From Candidatus Leucobacter sulfamidivorax (lineage in GTDB: Bacteria > Actinomycetota > Actinomycetes > Actinomycetales > Microbacteriaceae), in NCBI GenBank assembly GCA_016771945.1, contig QZLF01000001.1:1197447-1261446 (forward strand): 64,000 bases of DNA. Reading direction: 5' to 3'. Numbering within the stretch: the first letter of the stretch is position 1; the number at the start of each line of letters is the position of its first letter. This document shows positions 8,471 through 17,200 of the stretch, one piece after another. Made by a program: the position numbers and the translations under genes. The notes under the pieces were generated by a model. It did no database searches, was not told the origin of the DNA, and was given only the letters and a program-made list of their open reading frames with translations.

Positions 8471-9949
8471 GCCCGGGGCCGGAGCGGGGACCGCTTCCGC
8501 GGCCGCCCGGCGATCGGTGAAGGCGTCCCGCGGGACGAAGCACAGCAGCACCGCGGAGAGCAGCGCCGTCGCGCCGCAGACGATCCAGACCGTCAGGTAG
8601 CCCGCGAAGGAGCCGGCGGTCGACTCGGCCGCGCCCTCGAGCGCGCCCGCCGCGCCCTGCATCAGGGCGATGCCGAACACGGCCGAGGCGATCGCGCCGC
8701 CGACGGTCTTCGTCGAGTTGGTGAGGCCCGTCGCCATGCCGGTCTGCGTCGCCGGTGCGGCCGCGGCCGCGGCGGCCGGCAGCGCCGCCACGAGCGCGCC
8801 CGAGCCCAGGCCCGCGATCATCATGTTCGCCACGACCTGCACGTAGCCGTCGTGGAAGGGGACGAACAGCAGGTACCCGATGCCGACGAGCACCGCCGCG
8901 CAGATGAGGGCGCCCCGCGGCGTGAGCCGCCGCGCGATCTTGGGGTAGAGCAGCGCGCCCGCGATCATCGCGATGAGGTAGAAGCCGATGAGCAGCGAGG
9001 TCGTGAAGCCCCGCGTGCCGAGTCCGTAGCCCACCGCCTCGGGGTCGGTGCGGGCGAAGGTCGACAGCGGCGCCTGCGCGCCGAGCACGCTCACGCCGAA
9101 CAGACCGGCGGTGAGGAAGATCGGGGCGAGCGACGACGAGCGGAACATGCGCACGTCGATGAGCGGATCCGGGTGGCGCAGCTCGTAGAGCGCGAAGGGC
9201 GCGATCAGGGCGATGCCGAGCACGGTGACGCCCCACGCGAGCGGATCGGCGGGGCCGTTCAGGCGCAGCAGGCTGAGCCCGCCGGTGAAGGCGATGAGCG
9301 CGAGGGAGATGAGCGACAGACCCACGAGATCGAGCCGCCCGCCGGGGTGCAGATCCGCCTCGCGCACGCCGAAGGCGATCACGAAGAAGCAGGCCGCCAC
9401 GAGCAGGGCGGGCACGAGCAGCACCATCCAGAGGGGGAGGGTGTCCACGAGCTGACCGCCGAGCAGCGCGCCCGCGATCGCCCCCACCTCGAGGAAGGCC
9501 ACCAGGATCCCCGCGGCCCGTGCGGTGAGGATCGATCCGCCCTCGCGATTCCGGGTGCGCGACCAGATGATCGCGATCTCGAGCGGCAGCCAGACGACGT
9601 AGAAGCCCTGCAGGGTCCAGGCGATGAGGAAGACCGGGAAGGAGTCGGTGAAGGGCAGCGCGAGTGAGGCGATCGCCGTGAGCGCGGTCGACCACAGCAG
9701 CATGCGCTTGTGCCCGAACATGTCGCCGAGCTTCGCGAAGACCGGCACGACGAGCGCCGAGAGCATGAGCTGGCTGCCCTCGAGCCAGTTGACGTCGGCG
9801 TCGTGGATGCCGAGATGCCTGGCGATATCGGTGAGCATCGGCGTGTAGTAGCCCTGCAGCACGCCGCTCGTGAACTCGACGAAGGCGAGGAGGCCGACGA
9901 CCCCCGCGAGCGCGCCCAGGCGGACCTTCCCGGTCGGTGCCTCGCTCAT
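8444..9949 (-). CDS. MFS transporter, DHA2-like drug:proton antiporter family
   Basis: 501 aa with about 14 hydrophobic helices, the topology of DHA2 antiporters. The loop between helices 2 and 3 has GDMFGHKRMLLWS, the MFS motif A (GDxxGxRR type). An alanine-rich stretch lies in the second half and a soluble Pro/Ala tail ends the protein. Substrate unknown; efflux of small molecules is the usual role. The start ATG overlaps the stop of the upstream M20 peptidase gene (ATGA), so the two are coexpressed. Its 3' end overlaps the SRAP gene tail by 27 bp. Confidence 0.82.
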   Translation of the reverse strand: MSEAPTGKVRLGALAGVVGLLAFVEFTSGVLQGYYTPMLTDIARHLGIHDADVNWLEGSQLMLSALVVPVFAKLGDMFGHKRMLLWSTALTAIASLALPFTDSFPVFLIAWTLQGFYVVWLPLEIAIIWSRTRNREGGSILTARAAGILVAFLEVGAIAGALLGGQLVDTLPLWMVLLVPALLVAACFFVIAFGVREADLHPGGRLDLVGLSLISLALIAFTGGLSLLRLNGPADPLAWGVTVLGIALIAPFALYELRHPDPLIDVRMFRSSSLAPIFLTAGLFGVSVLGAQAPLSTFARTDPEAVGYGLGTRGFTTSLLIGFYLIAMIAGALLYPKIARRLTPRGALICAAVLVGIGYLLFVPFHDGYVQVVANMMIAGLGSGALVAALPAAAAAAAPATQTGMATGLTNSTKTVGGAIASAVFGIALMQGAAGALEGAAESTAGSFAGYLTVWIVCGATALLSAVLLCFVPRDAFTDRRAAAEAVPAPAPGSEVEERGL

Positions 9950-11292
9950 GCGGGCAGCCCCTCGATGAGGGCGCGGTGGAACCGCTCTCCGCGGGCGAGC
10001 TCATCGACCGCCACCCGCTCGTCGACGCCGTGCACCGACGCGCGCTGCGCGGCGTTCATGGTGAGCGGGGCGAAGCGGTAGGTGGCGGGGCAGTAGCGGT
10101 GGAAGTAGCGCGAGTCGGTCGCGGCCATGGTGACGTAGGGCACCGTGATCGCCTCGGGATGCGAGGCTCCCACCGCGCGGGAGATGAGAGCGAACTGCGG
10201 GCCGTCCGACGGGGACTCGGGGCTCGCGTCGTTGCCCGCCAGCACCTCCACGCGCACCTTCCGGTCGCGGATCCTGCGCCGCAGCCGTTTCGCCGAGCCG
10301 TGCACGGTCTCGCCCAGCGCGATCCGCAGGTTCACGGTGGCGCTCGCCTGGGAGGGCAGCACATTGTCGGCCGTGCCGCCCGAGAGACGGGTCGGCGCGA
10401 CCGTGGTGCGCACGAGCGCGGCGGCCTCGCCGCCGAGCGCCGCGAAGACCCTGGCGTTCAGCCACGGCCATGACGCGAGCAGCCGGTAGAGCGGCTGTCC
10501 TACGCCGCGGCTGCGCGGGGCGAAGAGGCCGAGCATGCGCTGGATCGCGCGCGGCGCGCGTGCGGGGAAGGTGCCGGGTGTCAACCGGTTCACGGCCCGG
10601 GCCACCCGGCCCACCGCGGTGAGCGGGGGCGGCACGGAGGCGTGGCCGCCGTCTCCGCGCGCGGCGATCCGCACCACCGCGAGGCCCTTCTCGCCCACCC
10701 CCACCATGGCGGCCGTGCCGGATACGAAGGGCAGCGGCGCGTCGGTGACGGCGCCGCCCTCGTCGAGCACGATCCAGGGGGTGATGCCCCGCTCGTGCAG
10801 GGTCTCGGCGATCCGCCGGGCCGCGTCCCCGAAGGTCTCCTCGTTCCCGCCGAGGGAGAGGTAGACGTCCCGCGCCGGGGTGAAATCCACCGCGAGCAGG
10901 TTCTCGACGGCCTCGAAGAGCACGAGCAGGGGGCCCTTGTCGTCGAGCGCGCCCCGGCCGTGCACGAAGCCGCCCTCGATCCGCCCCTCGAAGGGCGGGA
11001 AGCTCCAGGTGTCGCTCTCGTCGACCGGCACGACGTCGTAGTGCGCCATGAGCACCGCGGGGTCGGCGGCCGAGTCGCGCCCCGCCCAGCGGAAGAGCAG
11101 CCCGAACTCGGTGATGCGCTCGCGGGTCAGGTGCTCGTGCACCAGCGGATAGAGCTCTTCGAGCAGCACCACGAAGGCCTCGAAGGGCCCGGGCCCCCGC
11201 TCCTCGAGCTCGGCCGAGACCGTCGGCAGCTGGATCATGCGGGAGAGCCGCGAGGGTGCCCCCTCGCGGACCTCCGCCTGGACGCCGGACAC
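9946..11292 (-). CDS. M20 family metallopeptidase (carboxypeptidase/dipeptidase-like)
   Basis: 448 aa. Zinc-binding motifs of clan MH are clear: VLMAHYDVVPV, then GRGALDDKGPL, then GGNEETFG and a late YVTMAATDSRYF. The dimerisation (lid) domain lies around residues 200-340 with GDGGHASVPPP. The arrangement is most like the PM20D1/carboxypeptidase S branch, which cleaves peptides or N-acyl amino acids. Start GTG at 11292 is the longest option and lacks a clear ribosome site, so the true start could be slightly downstream. Overlaps the MFS gene by 4 bp, suggesting that hydrolysis and transport are linked. Confidence 0.85.
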   Translation of the reverse strand: MSGVQAEVREGAPSRLSRMIQLPTVSAELEERGPGPFEAFVVLLEELYPLVHEHLTRERITEFGLLFRWAGRDSAADPAVLMAHYDVVPVDESDTWSFPPFEGRIEGGFVHGRGALDDKGPLLVLFEAVENLLAVDFTPARDVYLSLGGNEETFGDAARRIAETLHERGITPWIVLDEGGAVTDAPLPFVSGTAAMVGVGEKGLAVVRIAARGDGGHASVPPPLTAVGRVARAVNRLTPGTFPARAPRAIQRMLGLFAPRSRGVGQPLYRLLASWPWLNARVFAALGGEAAALVRTTVAPTRLSGGTADNVLPSQASATVNLRIALGETVHGSAKRLRRRIRDRKVRVEVLAGNDASPESPSDGPQFALISRAVGASHPEAITVPYVTMAATDSRYFHRYCPATYRFAPLTMNAAQRASVHGVDERVAVDELARGERFHRALIEGLPA

Positions 11293-11305
11293 GGCCGGGG
11301 GAGTC

Positions 11306-12154
11306 TCAGGCCCGCGTCACGACCGTGGTGCGCGGCAGCGACTGGAGCACGCCGTGGCTCACGGAGCCGAGCAGCAGACGCGAGAGCCCGCCGCGGCCGC
11401 GGCTGCCCACGACGATCATGTCGGCGTTCTCGGCGGCCTGGAGCAGGGCCGAGACCGGGGGCGCCTGCACGATCTTGCGCTCGATCACCAGGTCCGGGTA
11501 GCGCGAGGCGAGGCCGGCGGTGCCGATCGCGATGGCCTCCTCGGCGGCGGCGCGCTGCGAGTCGACGAGTTCCTCGCTCCACAGGTACTCGAGGCCGGGG
11601 GTGAGCGGCGGCATCCACGCGTAGACCGCGATCAGCGGGACGCCGCGGAACGAGGCCTCCTCGGCGGCGAACGCGATCGCCTTGCGCGCGGACTCCGAGC
11701 CGTCGATGCCGACGACGACGCCCGGCTGGGGCGTGCCGGGCACGACGAAGGGGACGACCGCCACGGGGCAGTGGGCGACGGCCGCGATCTTCACCGCGCG
11801 GGTGCCGAAGAAGGATCCGGCCATCTTGCTGCCGGAGTGCGCGCCGAGGATCACGAGGTCGGCGTGCTTCGAGGCCTCCTCGACCTCGGCGATGGGATGG
11901 CCGACGAGCGCGGTGCCCGTGATCCTCCCGGTGAAGCCCGCCGCCTGCGCGTACTCGATCTCGAGGGCGAGCATCTGCTCGGAGGCCTCCTGCGCCTCCG
12001 AGAGGAAGGCGACGCTCTCCGAGAGGAACGAGTCGTCGGCGACGTAGAGCAGCTCGACGTGCGCGCCGCTCTGGGCGGCCCGCTTGAGGCCCCAGTCGAG
12101 GGCGGCTCTGCTCTGCTCGGAGCCGTCGACTCCGATGATGTACTTCTCAGCCAT
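11306..12154 (-). CDS. Universal stress protein with two UspA domains
   Basis: 282 aa made of two tandem Usp domains (about 1-140 and 145-282). Each has the start pattern of a Rossmann-like Usp fold (IIGVDGSEQSRAALDW and VVVGIDGSESARKAIAF). Each ends in an ATP-binding loop: GAHSGSKMAGSFFGTRAVK in the first, [17 protein letters not shown] in the second; the second fits the canonical G-2x-G-9x-G(S/T) motif better. Members are induced by starvation or hypoxia in actinobacteria. ATG start with AGAAAGG upstream. It lies 40 bp after gap and 13 bp before the M20 gene on the same strand. Confidence 0.92.
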   Translation of the reverse strand: MAEKYIIGVDGSEQSRAALDWGLKRAAQSGAHVELLYVADDSFLSESVAFLSEAQEASEQMLALEIEYAQAAGFTGRITGTALVGHPIAEVEEASKHADLVILGAHSGSKMAGSFFGTRAVKIAAVAHCPVAVVPFVVPGTPQPGVVVGIDGSESARKAIAFAAEEASFRGVPLIAVYAWMPPLTPGLEYLWSEELVDSQRAAAEEAIAIGTAGLASRYPDLVIERKIVQAPPVSALLQAAENADMIVVGSRGRGGLSRLLLGSVSHGVLQSLPRTTVVTRA

Positions 12155-12194
12155 TGACGGGCCTTTCTCTGGGGAACCGGGTCGGCTCGACGTG

Positions 12195-13634
12195 TCAGTT
12201 CGTGAGCGCGGGCAGGTGGACGGGGTGTCCTCCGGCGAGCTGCTCGATGATGCGCACCACCTGGCAGCTGTAGCCGTACTCGTTGTCGTACCAGACGTAG
12301 ATCACGGCGCTGTCGCCGGTGGCGATCGTGGCGAGCCCGTCGACGATGCCCGCGCGGTTCGAGCCCACGAAGTCGGTCGAGACGATCTCGGGCGACTCGA
12401 CGTAGTCGATCTGCGTGCGCAGCGCGCCCGTGAGCGACACCTGCTCCATGAGCCCGTTGATCTCCTCGGCCGAGACCTCGCGCTCGAACTGCAGGTTCAG
12501 CACCGCCATCGACACGTCGGGGGTGGGGACGCGGATCGCGTTGCCCGTGAGCTTGCCCTCGAACTCGGGCAGCGCCTTCGCGACGGCCTTCGCGGCGCCG
12601 GTCTCGGTGAGCACCATGTTCAGCGCCGCCGAGCGCCCGCGGCGGTCGCCCTTGTGGAAGTTGTCGATCAGGTTCTGGTCGTTCGTGTAGGCGTGCACGG
12701 TCTCGACGTGGCCGCGCTTCACGCCGAACTCGTCGTTCAGCACCTTGAGCACGGGGGTGATCGCGTTGGTGGTGCACGAGGCGGCCGAGAGGATCCGCTG
12801 GTCGTCGGTGATCCTGTCGCTGTTCACGCCGTAGACGACGTTCAGCATGTCGCCCTTGCCCGGCGCGGTCAGCAGCACGCGGGCGATGCCCGGGTTCTTC
12901 AGGTGCTGGCCGAGGCCGTCGGCGTCGCGCCACTTGCCGGTGTTGTCGACGAGGATCGCGTTCTCGATGCCGTACTGCGCGTAGTCGACGCTGCCGGGGT
13001 CGTCCGAGTAGATGACCTGGATGCGCACGCCGTTCGCGAGGATCGCGTTCTCCTCCTCGAGCACCTTGATGATGCCGTTGAAGGGACCGTGCACCGAGTC
13101 GCGGCGCAGCAGGTTGGCGCGCTTGACGAGGTCGTTCTCGGCGCCCTTGCGGACCACGATCGCGCGCAGGTTCAATCCGTGGCCGCTGCCCGAGTGGTCG
13201 ATGATGATGCGGGCGAGGAGGCGCCCGATGCGGCCGAAGCCGTAGAGCACGACATCGGTGCCGGCGGACGGCGCGCCGCCGATCGCCGGGGACAGCTGCT
13301 CGCGCAGGTAGGCCTCGAGATCGGACGAGCCGGATGCGCGGAAGCCGTTCGCGAGGCCCGCGAGATCGACCGACACGGGGCCGGGCTGGATCGCGGCCAG
13401 GGTCTCGATCACCGCGGAGGTCTCGGCGAGCGAGAGCTCGACCTCGTCGATCTTGCGCGCGTAGCTGTGCGCGCGGATGATGTCGATGGCGGATCGGCCG
13501 ACCAGCGGGCGCCCGTGCACGGACATCACCACGTCGTGCTCCCGGTAGAGCTGCCCGATCAGCGGGACCATCCGCTCCGCGAGTTCCTGTTTGGCGTTCC
13601 AGGCCTCCAGTTGAGCTTCAGCACGCTGATTCAT
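12195..13634 (-). CDS. gap: Glyceraldehyde-3-phosphate dehydrogenase, long-form (GapB-like)
   Basis: 479 aa, about 140 residues longer than classical GAPDH. The N-terminal extension (residues 1-125) is helical and contains GRPLVGRSAIDIIRAHSYAR. The NAD(P)-binding domain follows with VLYGFGRIGRLLARII, the catalytic Cys in SAASCTTNAITP, and the C-terminal WYDNEYGYSCQVVR motif. Proteins of this length include C. glutamicum GapB, which works mainly in gluconeogenesis with NADP. Cofactor preference here is inference. ATG start at 13634. A GATAAT -10 (minus strand) at 13708-13713 predicts a leader of about 67 nt. Downstream genes usp, M20 and MFS follow on the same strand. Confidence 0.9.
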   Translation of the reverse strand: MNQRAEAQLEAWNAKQELAERMVPLIGQLYREHDVVMSVHGRPLVGRSAIDIIRAHSYARKIDEVELSLAETSAVIETLAAIQPGPVSVDLAGLANGFRASGSSDLEAYLREQLSPAIGGAPSAGTDVVLYGFGRIGRLLARIIIDHSGSGHGLNLRAIVVRKGAENDLVKRANLLRRDSVHGPFNGIIKVLEEENAILANGVRIQVIYSDDPGSVDYAQYGIENAILVDNTGKWRDADGLGQHLKNPGIARVLLTAPGKGDMLNVVYGVNSDRITDDQRILSAASCTTNAITPVLKVLNDEFGVKRGHVETVHAYTNDQNLIDNFHKGDRRGRSAALNMVLTETGAAKAVAKALPEFEGKLTGNAIRVPTPDVSMAVLNLQFEREVSAEEINGLMEQVSLTGALRTQIDYVESPEIVSTDFVGSNRAGIVDGLATIATGDSAVIYVWYDNEYGYSCQVVRIIEQLAGGHPVHLPALTN

Positions 13635-13707
13635 GTGGGAGTCGGTCCCTTTCTGATTCCGAGATGTGTGCGGCTCGCCGCCGTCGCCCTCCGGGCGTCC
13701 TCCTCCC

Positions 13708-13713
13708 ATTATC
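13708..13713 (-). promoter_or_regulatory. -10 box of gap
   Basis: On the minus strand the hexamer reads GATAAT inside GGGATAATGGG, one mismatch from TATAAT. Transcription would begin near 13701, leaving an untranslated leader of roughly 67 nt before the ATG. Confidence 0.5.
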
Positions 13714-13748
13714 CCATGCGGGATCGGTCCGCGCGGGTGCACTCCGGG

Positions 13749-13754
13749 TACCCT
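13749..13754 (+). promoter_or_regulatory. -10 box of leaderless promoter for the NIF3-like gene
   Basis: TACCCT ends 7 nt before the ATG at 13762 and no Shine-Dalgarno sequence is present, the pattern of a leaderless transcript. Confidence 0.55.
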
Positions 13755-13761
13755 CGGATCC

Positions 13762-14607
13762 ATGAGCGAATGGAAGCTGAGGGACCTGCGCGCGGCCGCC
13801 GAGGAGCTGTGGCCCGCGGCCACCGCGGAGCCCTGGGACCGGGTCGGCCTCGTCACGGGGAGCGACGACGCGCCGCTCGGGCGCGTGCTGCTCGCCGTCG
13901 ACGCGGTGCGGGACACGGTCGACGAAGCCCTCGACTGGGGCGCCGACGTGCTGCTCGCGCATCACCCGCTGCTGCTGCGCGGCGTCCACACCGTCGCGGA
14001 GGACACCGCGAAGGGGGCGCTGATCGCCTCGCTCATCCGCGGCGGCTGCGCGCTGCTCGCGGCGCACACGAACGCCGACGCCCCGGAGGGGGGCGTCAGC
14101 GACGTCATCGCGGAGCGTCTCGGGCTCGCCGACGCGGAGCCCATCGTGGCCGGGGCGGACCCCTCCTCTGGGATCGGGCGCGCGGGCCGCCTCGCGCGCC
14201 CCGAGACGCTGCGCGAGTTCGCCGTGCGGGTCGCGGGGCTGCTGCCCCCGATCGTGAGCGGCGTGCGGGTCGCCGGGGATCCGGATCGCCCCGTCTCGCG
14301 CGTGGCGCTGTGCGGGGGAGCCGGCGACAGCCTGCTCGACCACCCGGCCGTGCGCGGCGCCGACGTCTACGTGACGAGCGACCTGCGGCACCACCCGGCG
14401 CAGGAATCGCTCGAGCAGTCGCGCACCGCGGGCGGGCCGGCGCTCGTCGACATCGCGCACTGGGCCGCGGAGTCGCTCTGGCTCGACGGCGCGGCGGATC
14501 GCCTGAGCGCGATGCTGCCCGGCGTCGAGTTCCGGGTCAGCCGGCTGCGCACCGATCCCTGGAGCTTCGCGCTCGGGGCCGAGACCACTGCCCCACCCGC
14601 AGGCTAG
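13762..14607 (+). CDS. Nif3-like dinuclear metal center hexameric protein
   Basis: 281 aa, NIF3 (DUF34) family. The N-terminal ENWDNVGL-type motif appears as EPWDRVGLVTG. The metal ligands are visible as DVLLAHHPLLL (HHP) and AAHTNAD (HTN), and at the C-terminus DIAHWAAE supplies the closing His and Glu. Family members form toroidal hexamers with a two-metal site per subunit; a GTP cyclohydrolase-type or metal-insertion role has been proposed but is not settled. The gene is followed 9 nt later by the coiled-coil protein, the usual partner in actinobacteria. Confidence 0.9.
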   Translation: MSEWKLRDLRAAAEELWPAATAEPWDRVGLVTGSDDAPLGRVLLAVDAVRDTVDEALDWGADVLLAHHPLLLRGVHTVAEDTAKGALIASLIRGGCALLAAHTNADAPEGGVSDVIAERLGLADAEPIVAGADPSSGIGRAGRLARPETLREFAVRVAGLLPPIVSGVRVAGDPDRPVSRVALCGGAGDSLLDHPAVRGADVYVTSDLRHHPAQESLEQSRTAGGPALVDIAHWAAESLWLDGAADRLSAMLPGVEFRVSRLRTDPWSFALGAETTAPPAG

Positions 14608-14610
14608 GGT
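14605..14610 (+). promoter_or_regulatory. -10 box of leaderless promoter for the coiled-coil protein
   Basis: TAGGGT overlaps the stop codon of the NIF3-like gene and ends 6 nt before the ATG at 14617, so this gene can be transcribed on its own as a leaderless mRNA in addition to readthrough. Confidence 0.55.
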
Positions 14611-14616
14611 GGACAC

Positions 14617-15342
14617 ATGAAAGCGAGCCCCCGCCAGCAGCTGCTGCTGCTCGAGCTGCAAGACCTCGACAACGCGCAGGCGCGGGCGCGCCGGCGTCGC
14701 GCCCAGCTGCCCGAGCGCGCCGAGCTCGCCGGCATGCAGGGCGAGCACTCGGCGGCCAAGGAGGCGTTCATGGAGCTGCAGCGCGAGCTCGACGCGCAGA
14801 GCGCCGACATCGGTCGGCTCGAGAACGACGTCGAGACCGTGCGGCAGCGGCGGGCCCGCGACGAGCAGCTGCTCGCCGCGAGCACCTCGCCCAAGGAGGC
14901 GCAGGCGCTGCAGGGCGAGCTCGAGGCGCTCGCCAGGCGGCAGAACGAACTCGAGGATCGCGAGCTCGAGCTGATGGAGGCGAACGAGGAGACCCGGATC
15001 GGCTTCGACGCGGCGGCGGCGGCGCTCGCGGGGGTCGATGCGCGCAGGTCCCAGCTCGAGTCGGCGATCGCCGAGGCCGAGCGCGGCATCGACGCCGAGC
15101 TGGCCTCGCTCGCCGAGGAGCGCGCCGGGCTCGCCGCCGAGCTGCAGCGCGACCTGCTCGACCTCTACGAGCAGCTGCGCGGGCGCATCGGAGTCGGCGC
15201 GGCGCGGCTGCGCGGCAACGTCTCGGAGGCGAGCAACATGGCGCTCGCCCCGGCCGAGCTGAGCGACATCCGCGCCACGGCGCCCGACGAGATCGTGTTC
15301 TGCCCGGGTACGGGAGCGATCCTCGTCCGCGTGGAGGAGTAG
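14617..15342 (+). CDS. Coiled-coil protein with degenerate C4-type zinc ribbon (DUF164/zf-RING_7-like)
   Basis: 241 aa. Residues about 5-180 are a long charged coiled coil rich in Glu, Leu, Arg and Gln. The C-terminus keeps the shape of the C4 zinc ribbon that ends this family (RLRG...LSxAEL..IRA.xPDEIV.C..CGxILVR). The cysteines are nearly all gone: the first Cys pair is replaced in RLRGNVSEASNMAL, and the second reads FCPGTGAILVR, leaving one Cys. Zinc binding is therefore unlikely. Function of the family is poorly defined; it travels with the NIF3-like gene, as here. Confidence 0.8.
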   Translation: MKASPRQQLLLLELQDLDNAQARARRRRAQLPERAELAGMQGEHSAAKEAFMELQRELDAQSADIGRLENDVETVRQRRARDEQLLAASTSPKEAQALQGELEALARRQNELEDRELELMEANEETRIGFDAAAAALAGVDARRSQLESAIAEAERGIDAELASLAEERAGLAAELQRDLLDLYEQLRGRIGVGAARLRGNVSEASNMALAPAELSDIRATAPDEIVFCPGTGAILVRVEE

Positions 15343-15378
15343 CGGCCCCGGGTCCGGACCGTCGCGGTCGGGGCCGGA

Positions 15379-15766
15379 GGAATGGGCCGGATCATACGCC
15401 GGGTTCTGTCCCGCCCCGCCGAAGCGGCGCGGTGACGGTCATCTCTCTCGGCTCGCCGTTGCCGACGAGCTCTAGCGGCCCACCCGAAGACTTGGCGAGG
15501 AGCGTCGACGTCTTCTGTCTGGCCTTGCTGCGAACGAGGTTTACCTGGCCGCCCGTGTCACCACGGACGCCGGTGGTCTCTTACACCACCCTTTCACCCT
15601 TACCCGGCCCGGCGAAACCGGGCCCGGCGGTCTGCTCTCTGTTGCACTTTCTCGCGGGTTGCCCCGGGTGGGCGTTACCCACCGTTCTCCTCTGTGCAGC
15701 CCGGACGTTCCTCGGCACGCGACCGCCGAAGCGATCCGTGACGCGACCGTCTCACCGACCCATTCC
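15379..15766 (-). ncRNA. rnpB: RNase P RNA (bacterial type A)
   Basis: Read on the minus strand, the region contains the conserved CR-I text GAGGAACGTCCGGGCTGCAC, then ACAGAGAGCAGACCGCC, GGGTGAAAGGGTGGTGTAAG and, near the 3' end, GGACAGAACCCGGCGTATGA, all diagnostic of RNase P RNA. The ends pair: GGAAUGGGUCGG at the 5' end and CCGGCCCAUUCC at the 3' end form a 12-bp P1 helix with one G-U, which sets the boundaries given. Length about 388 nt fits type A. The RNA is the catalytic part of the tRNA 5'-maturation enzyme. Protein-like reading frames across it are spurious. Confidence 0.93.
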
Positions 15767-15836
15767 ATAGGAGATTCTACACGGGCGAGGTATCCGTGGC
15801 CCGGGTCGGCCCGGTCGGGGACATCCGTGACCGATG

Positions 15837-15890
15837 GAGTTGGCACGGATGTGCAGTTGCGGTGCGGGAACGACATATCCGCGCCAACTC
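15837..15890 (+). repeat. Dispersed palindromic repeat, copy A
   Basis: A 54-bp imperfect palindrome. The left end GAGTTGGCACGGATGTG is almost the reverse complement of the right end CATATCCGCGCCAACTC, with a variable centre. Two further copies occur at 33872-33924 (inverted) and 35048-35100 (same orientation). It lies between the 5' end of rnpB and the 3' end of map. Confidence 0.8.
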
Positions 15891-15904
15891 GACCGGGTGA
15901 ATGG

Positions 15905-15960
15905 GGCAGAGCGGACGAGGCAGGGCGGACGAAGCAGGGTGGACCAGGCAGGGGAGGGGA
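15905..15960 (+). repeat. 14-bp tandem repeat, four units
   Basis: Units GGCAGAGCGGACGA, GGCAGGGCGGACGA, AGCAGGGTGGACCA and a decayed fourth follow each other without gaps just beyond the 3' end of map. Confidence 0.65.
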
Positions 15961-15975
15961 CGAAGAGGTCGCGAG

Positions 15976-16845
15976 TCACTCCGAGAGCGTGAGGATCTCG
16001 GCCCCGCCCTCGCGCACGACGATGGTGTGCTCGAACTGGGCGGTGAGGCGGCGATCCCTCGTGACCGCCGTCCAGCCGTCGCTCCACATGTCCCACTCGT
16101 GGGTGCCGAGGGTCAGCATCGGCTCGATCGTGAAGACCATGCCCGGCACCATGAGGTCGTCGAAGCGCGGCGCCGAGTCGTAGTGCGGGATGATGAGCCC
16201 GGTGTGGAAGGACGATCCGACGCCGTGGCCGGTGAAGTCGCGCACGACGCCGTAGCCGAAGCGCTTCGCGTAGGTCTCGATGACCCGGCCGATCACGTTC
16301 ACCCGGCGGCCGGGCGCGACGGCCTTGATCCCGCGCCGCAGGGCCTCCTCGGTGCGCTGCACCAGCAGCTCCGCCTCCTCGGAGATCTCGCCCACGCGGA
16401 AGGTGAGATTGAGATCGCCGTGAAAACCGTCCTTGTAGGCGGTGATGTCGACGTTCACGATGTCGCCCCCGCGCAGCACCGTGTCGTCGGGGATGCCGTG
16501 GCAGATCACCTCGTTCACCGAGGTGCAGCACGACTTGGGATAGCCGCGGTAGCCGAGGGTCGAGGGGTAGGCGCCGTGGGCGATCACGTAGTCGTGGGCG
16601 ATGCGGTCGAGCTCGTCCGTCGTGATGCCCGGTCGGATCGCCTCGCCGACGGCGTCGAGCGCCCGCGAGGCGATCCGCCCCGCTGCGCGGATCCTGCCGA
16701 TCTCCTCCTCGGAGTAGGTGTTGTCGCCGAGGTAGGGCGGCGGCGCCTCCAGCCCGACGTAGGGCGGACGGACGATGTCCGCGGGGACCCGCCGCTCGGG
16801 CGAGAGAACGCCGGAAATGATTCGGCCGTGGGCGTCGAAGGGCAT
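15976..16845 (-). CDS. map: Methionine aminopeptidase, type I
   Basis: 289 aa. Removes the initiator Met from nascent proteins. The pita-bread fold's five metal ligands are all present: Asp in [10 protein letters not shown], Asp in FHGDLNLTF, His in [12 protein letters not shown], Glu in VFTIEPML and Glu in QFEHTIVV. The substrate-positioning His occurs in [12 protein letters not shown] 40-residue N-terminal extension ([13 protein letters not shown]) resembles the SH3-ligand-like linker of actinobacterial MetAPs. ATG at 16845 has no ribosome site but sits 6 nt after a TAGAAT -10, implying a leaderless transcript. With SRAP and Ntn proteins nearby needing a free Cys2, Met removal is relevant generally, not specifically linked. 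Confidence 0.95.
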   Translation of the reverse strand: MPFDAHGRIISGVLSPERRVPADIVRPPYVGLEAPPPYLGDNTYSEEEIGRIRAAGRIASRALDAVGEAIRPGITTDELDRIAHDYVIAHGAYPSTLGYRGYPKSCCTSVNEVICHGIPDDTVLRGGDIVNVDITAYKDGFHGDLNLTFRVGEISEEAELLVQRTEEALRRGIKAVAPGRRVNVIGRVIETYAKRFGYGVVRDFTGHGVGSSFHTGLIIPHYDSAPRFDDLMVPGMVFTIEPMLTLGTHEWDMWSDGWTAVTRDRRLTAQFEHTIVVREGGAEILTLSE

Positions 16846-16851
16846 AGGCTC

Positions 16852-16857
16852 ATTCTA
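16852..16857 (-). promoter_or_regulatory. -10 box of leaderless promoter for map
   Basis: On the minus strand TAGAAT ends 6 nt before the ATG of map, with no intervening ribosome binding site. Confidence 0.55.
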
Positions 16858-16939
16858 GAGAGGGCGAATCGCTTCGCCCGACTCGACTCGATGCCGTACC
16901 GGCGGCTCGGGACGCGGTCCGACAAGACGGGAGAGCGCC

Positions 16940-17143
16940 GTGAGCAAGAAGGACTGGGGGATCGACGACCCCGCCGACACCTACTGGTACAACACCAAGA
17001 CCGGCGAGGTCGAGGAGGGCCCGCAGTCGCTCGCGGTGGATCGCCTCGGCCCCTTCGCTACCCGCGAGGAGGCGGCTCGCGCCCCCGAGGTCGTCGCCGA
17101 GCGCGCCCGCAAGTGGGCCGAGGAGGACGCCGCCGAGGATTGA
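16940..17143 (+). CDS. Small conserved actinobacterial protein (SPOR-like, YWYNT motif)
   Basis: 67 aa, acidic. The sequence TYWYNTKTGEVEEGPQS followed by RLGPFATREEAARAPEVV is typical of short actinobacterial proteins often labelled SPOR-domain proteins; the Tyr/Trp-rich strand plus GPFATREEA helix resembles half of a SPOR fold. No signal or membrane segment is present, and function is unknown. Start GTG at 16940; GGGAGAG lies about 4 nt upstream. It sits between map (divergent) and glnA2 (same strand, 57-bp gap). Confidence 0.65.
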   Translation: MSKKDWGIDDPADTYWYNTKTGEVEEGPQSLAVDRLGPFATREEAARAPEVVAERARKWAEEDAAED

Positions 17144-17165
17144 GCCCGGCGGCCCCGCCTGCCGA

Positions 17166-17171
17166 TAGTCT
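17166..17171 (+). promoter_or_regulatory. -10 box of glnA2
   Basis: TAGTCT predicts a transcript beginning about 23 nt before the GTG at 17201. The short leader holds the ribosome binding site AAGGGAG at 17189-17195. Confidence 0.45.
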
Positions 17172-17200
17172 GAAGCTCAGAGCCTGAGAAGGGAGCCGGA

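Noticed and set aside
12084-15770. 1,228-codon open frame on the plus strand
   Set aside because: It is the antisense/off-frame shadow of gap and neighbours and even runs through rnpB; high GC removes stops. Composition is Arg/Gly-rich with no domain text.
15541-15876. Short reading frames across 15360-15770
   Set aside because: The region is RNase P RNA with a closing P1 helix and conserved core sequences.
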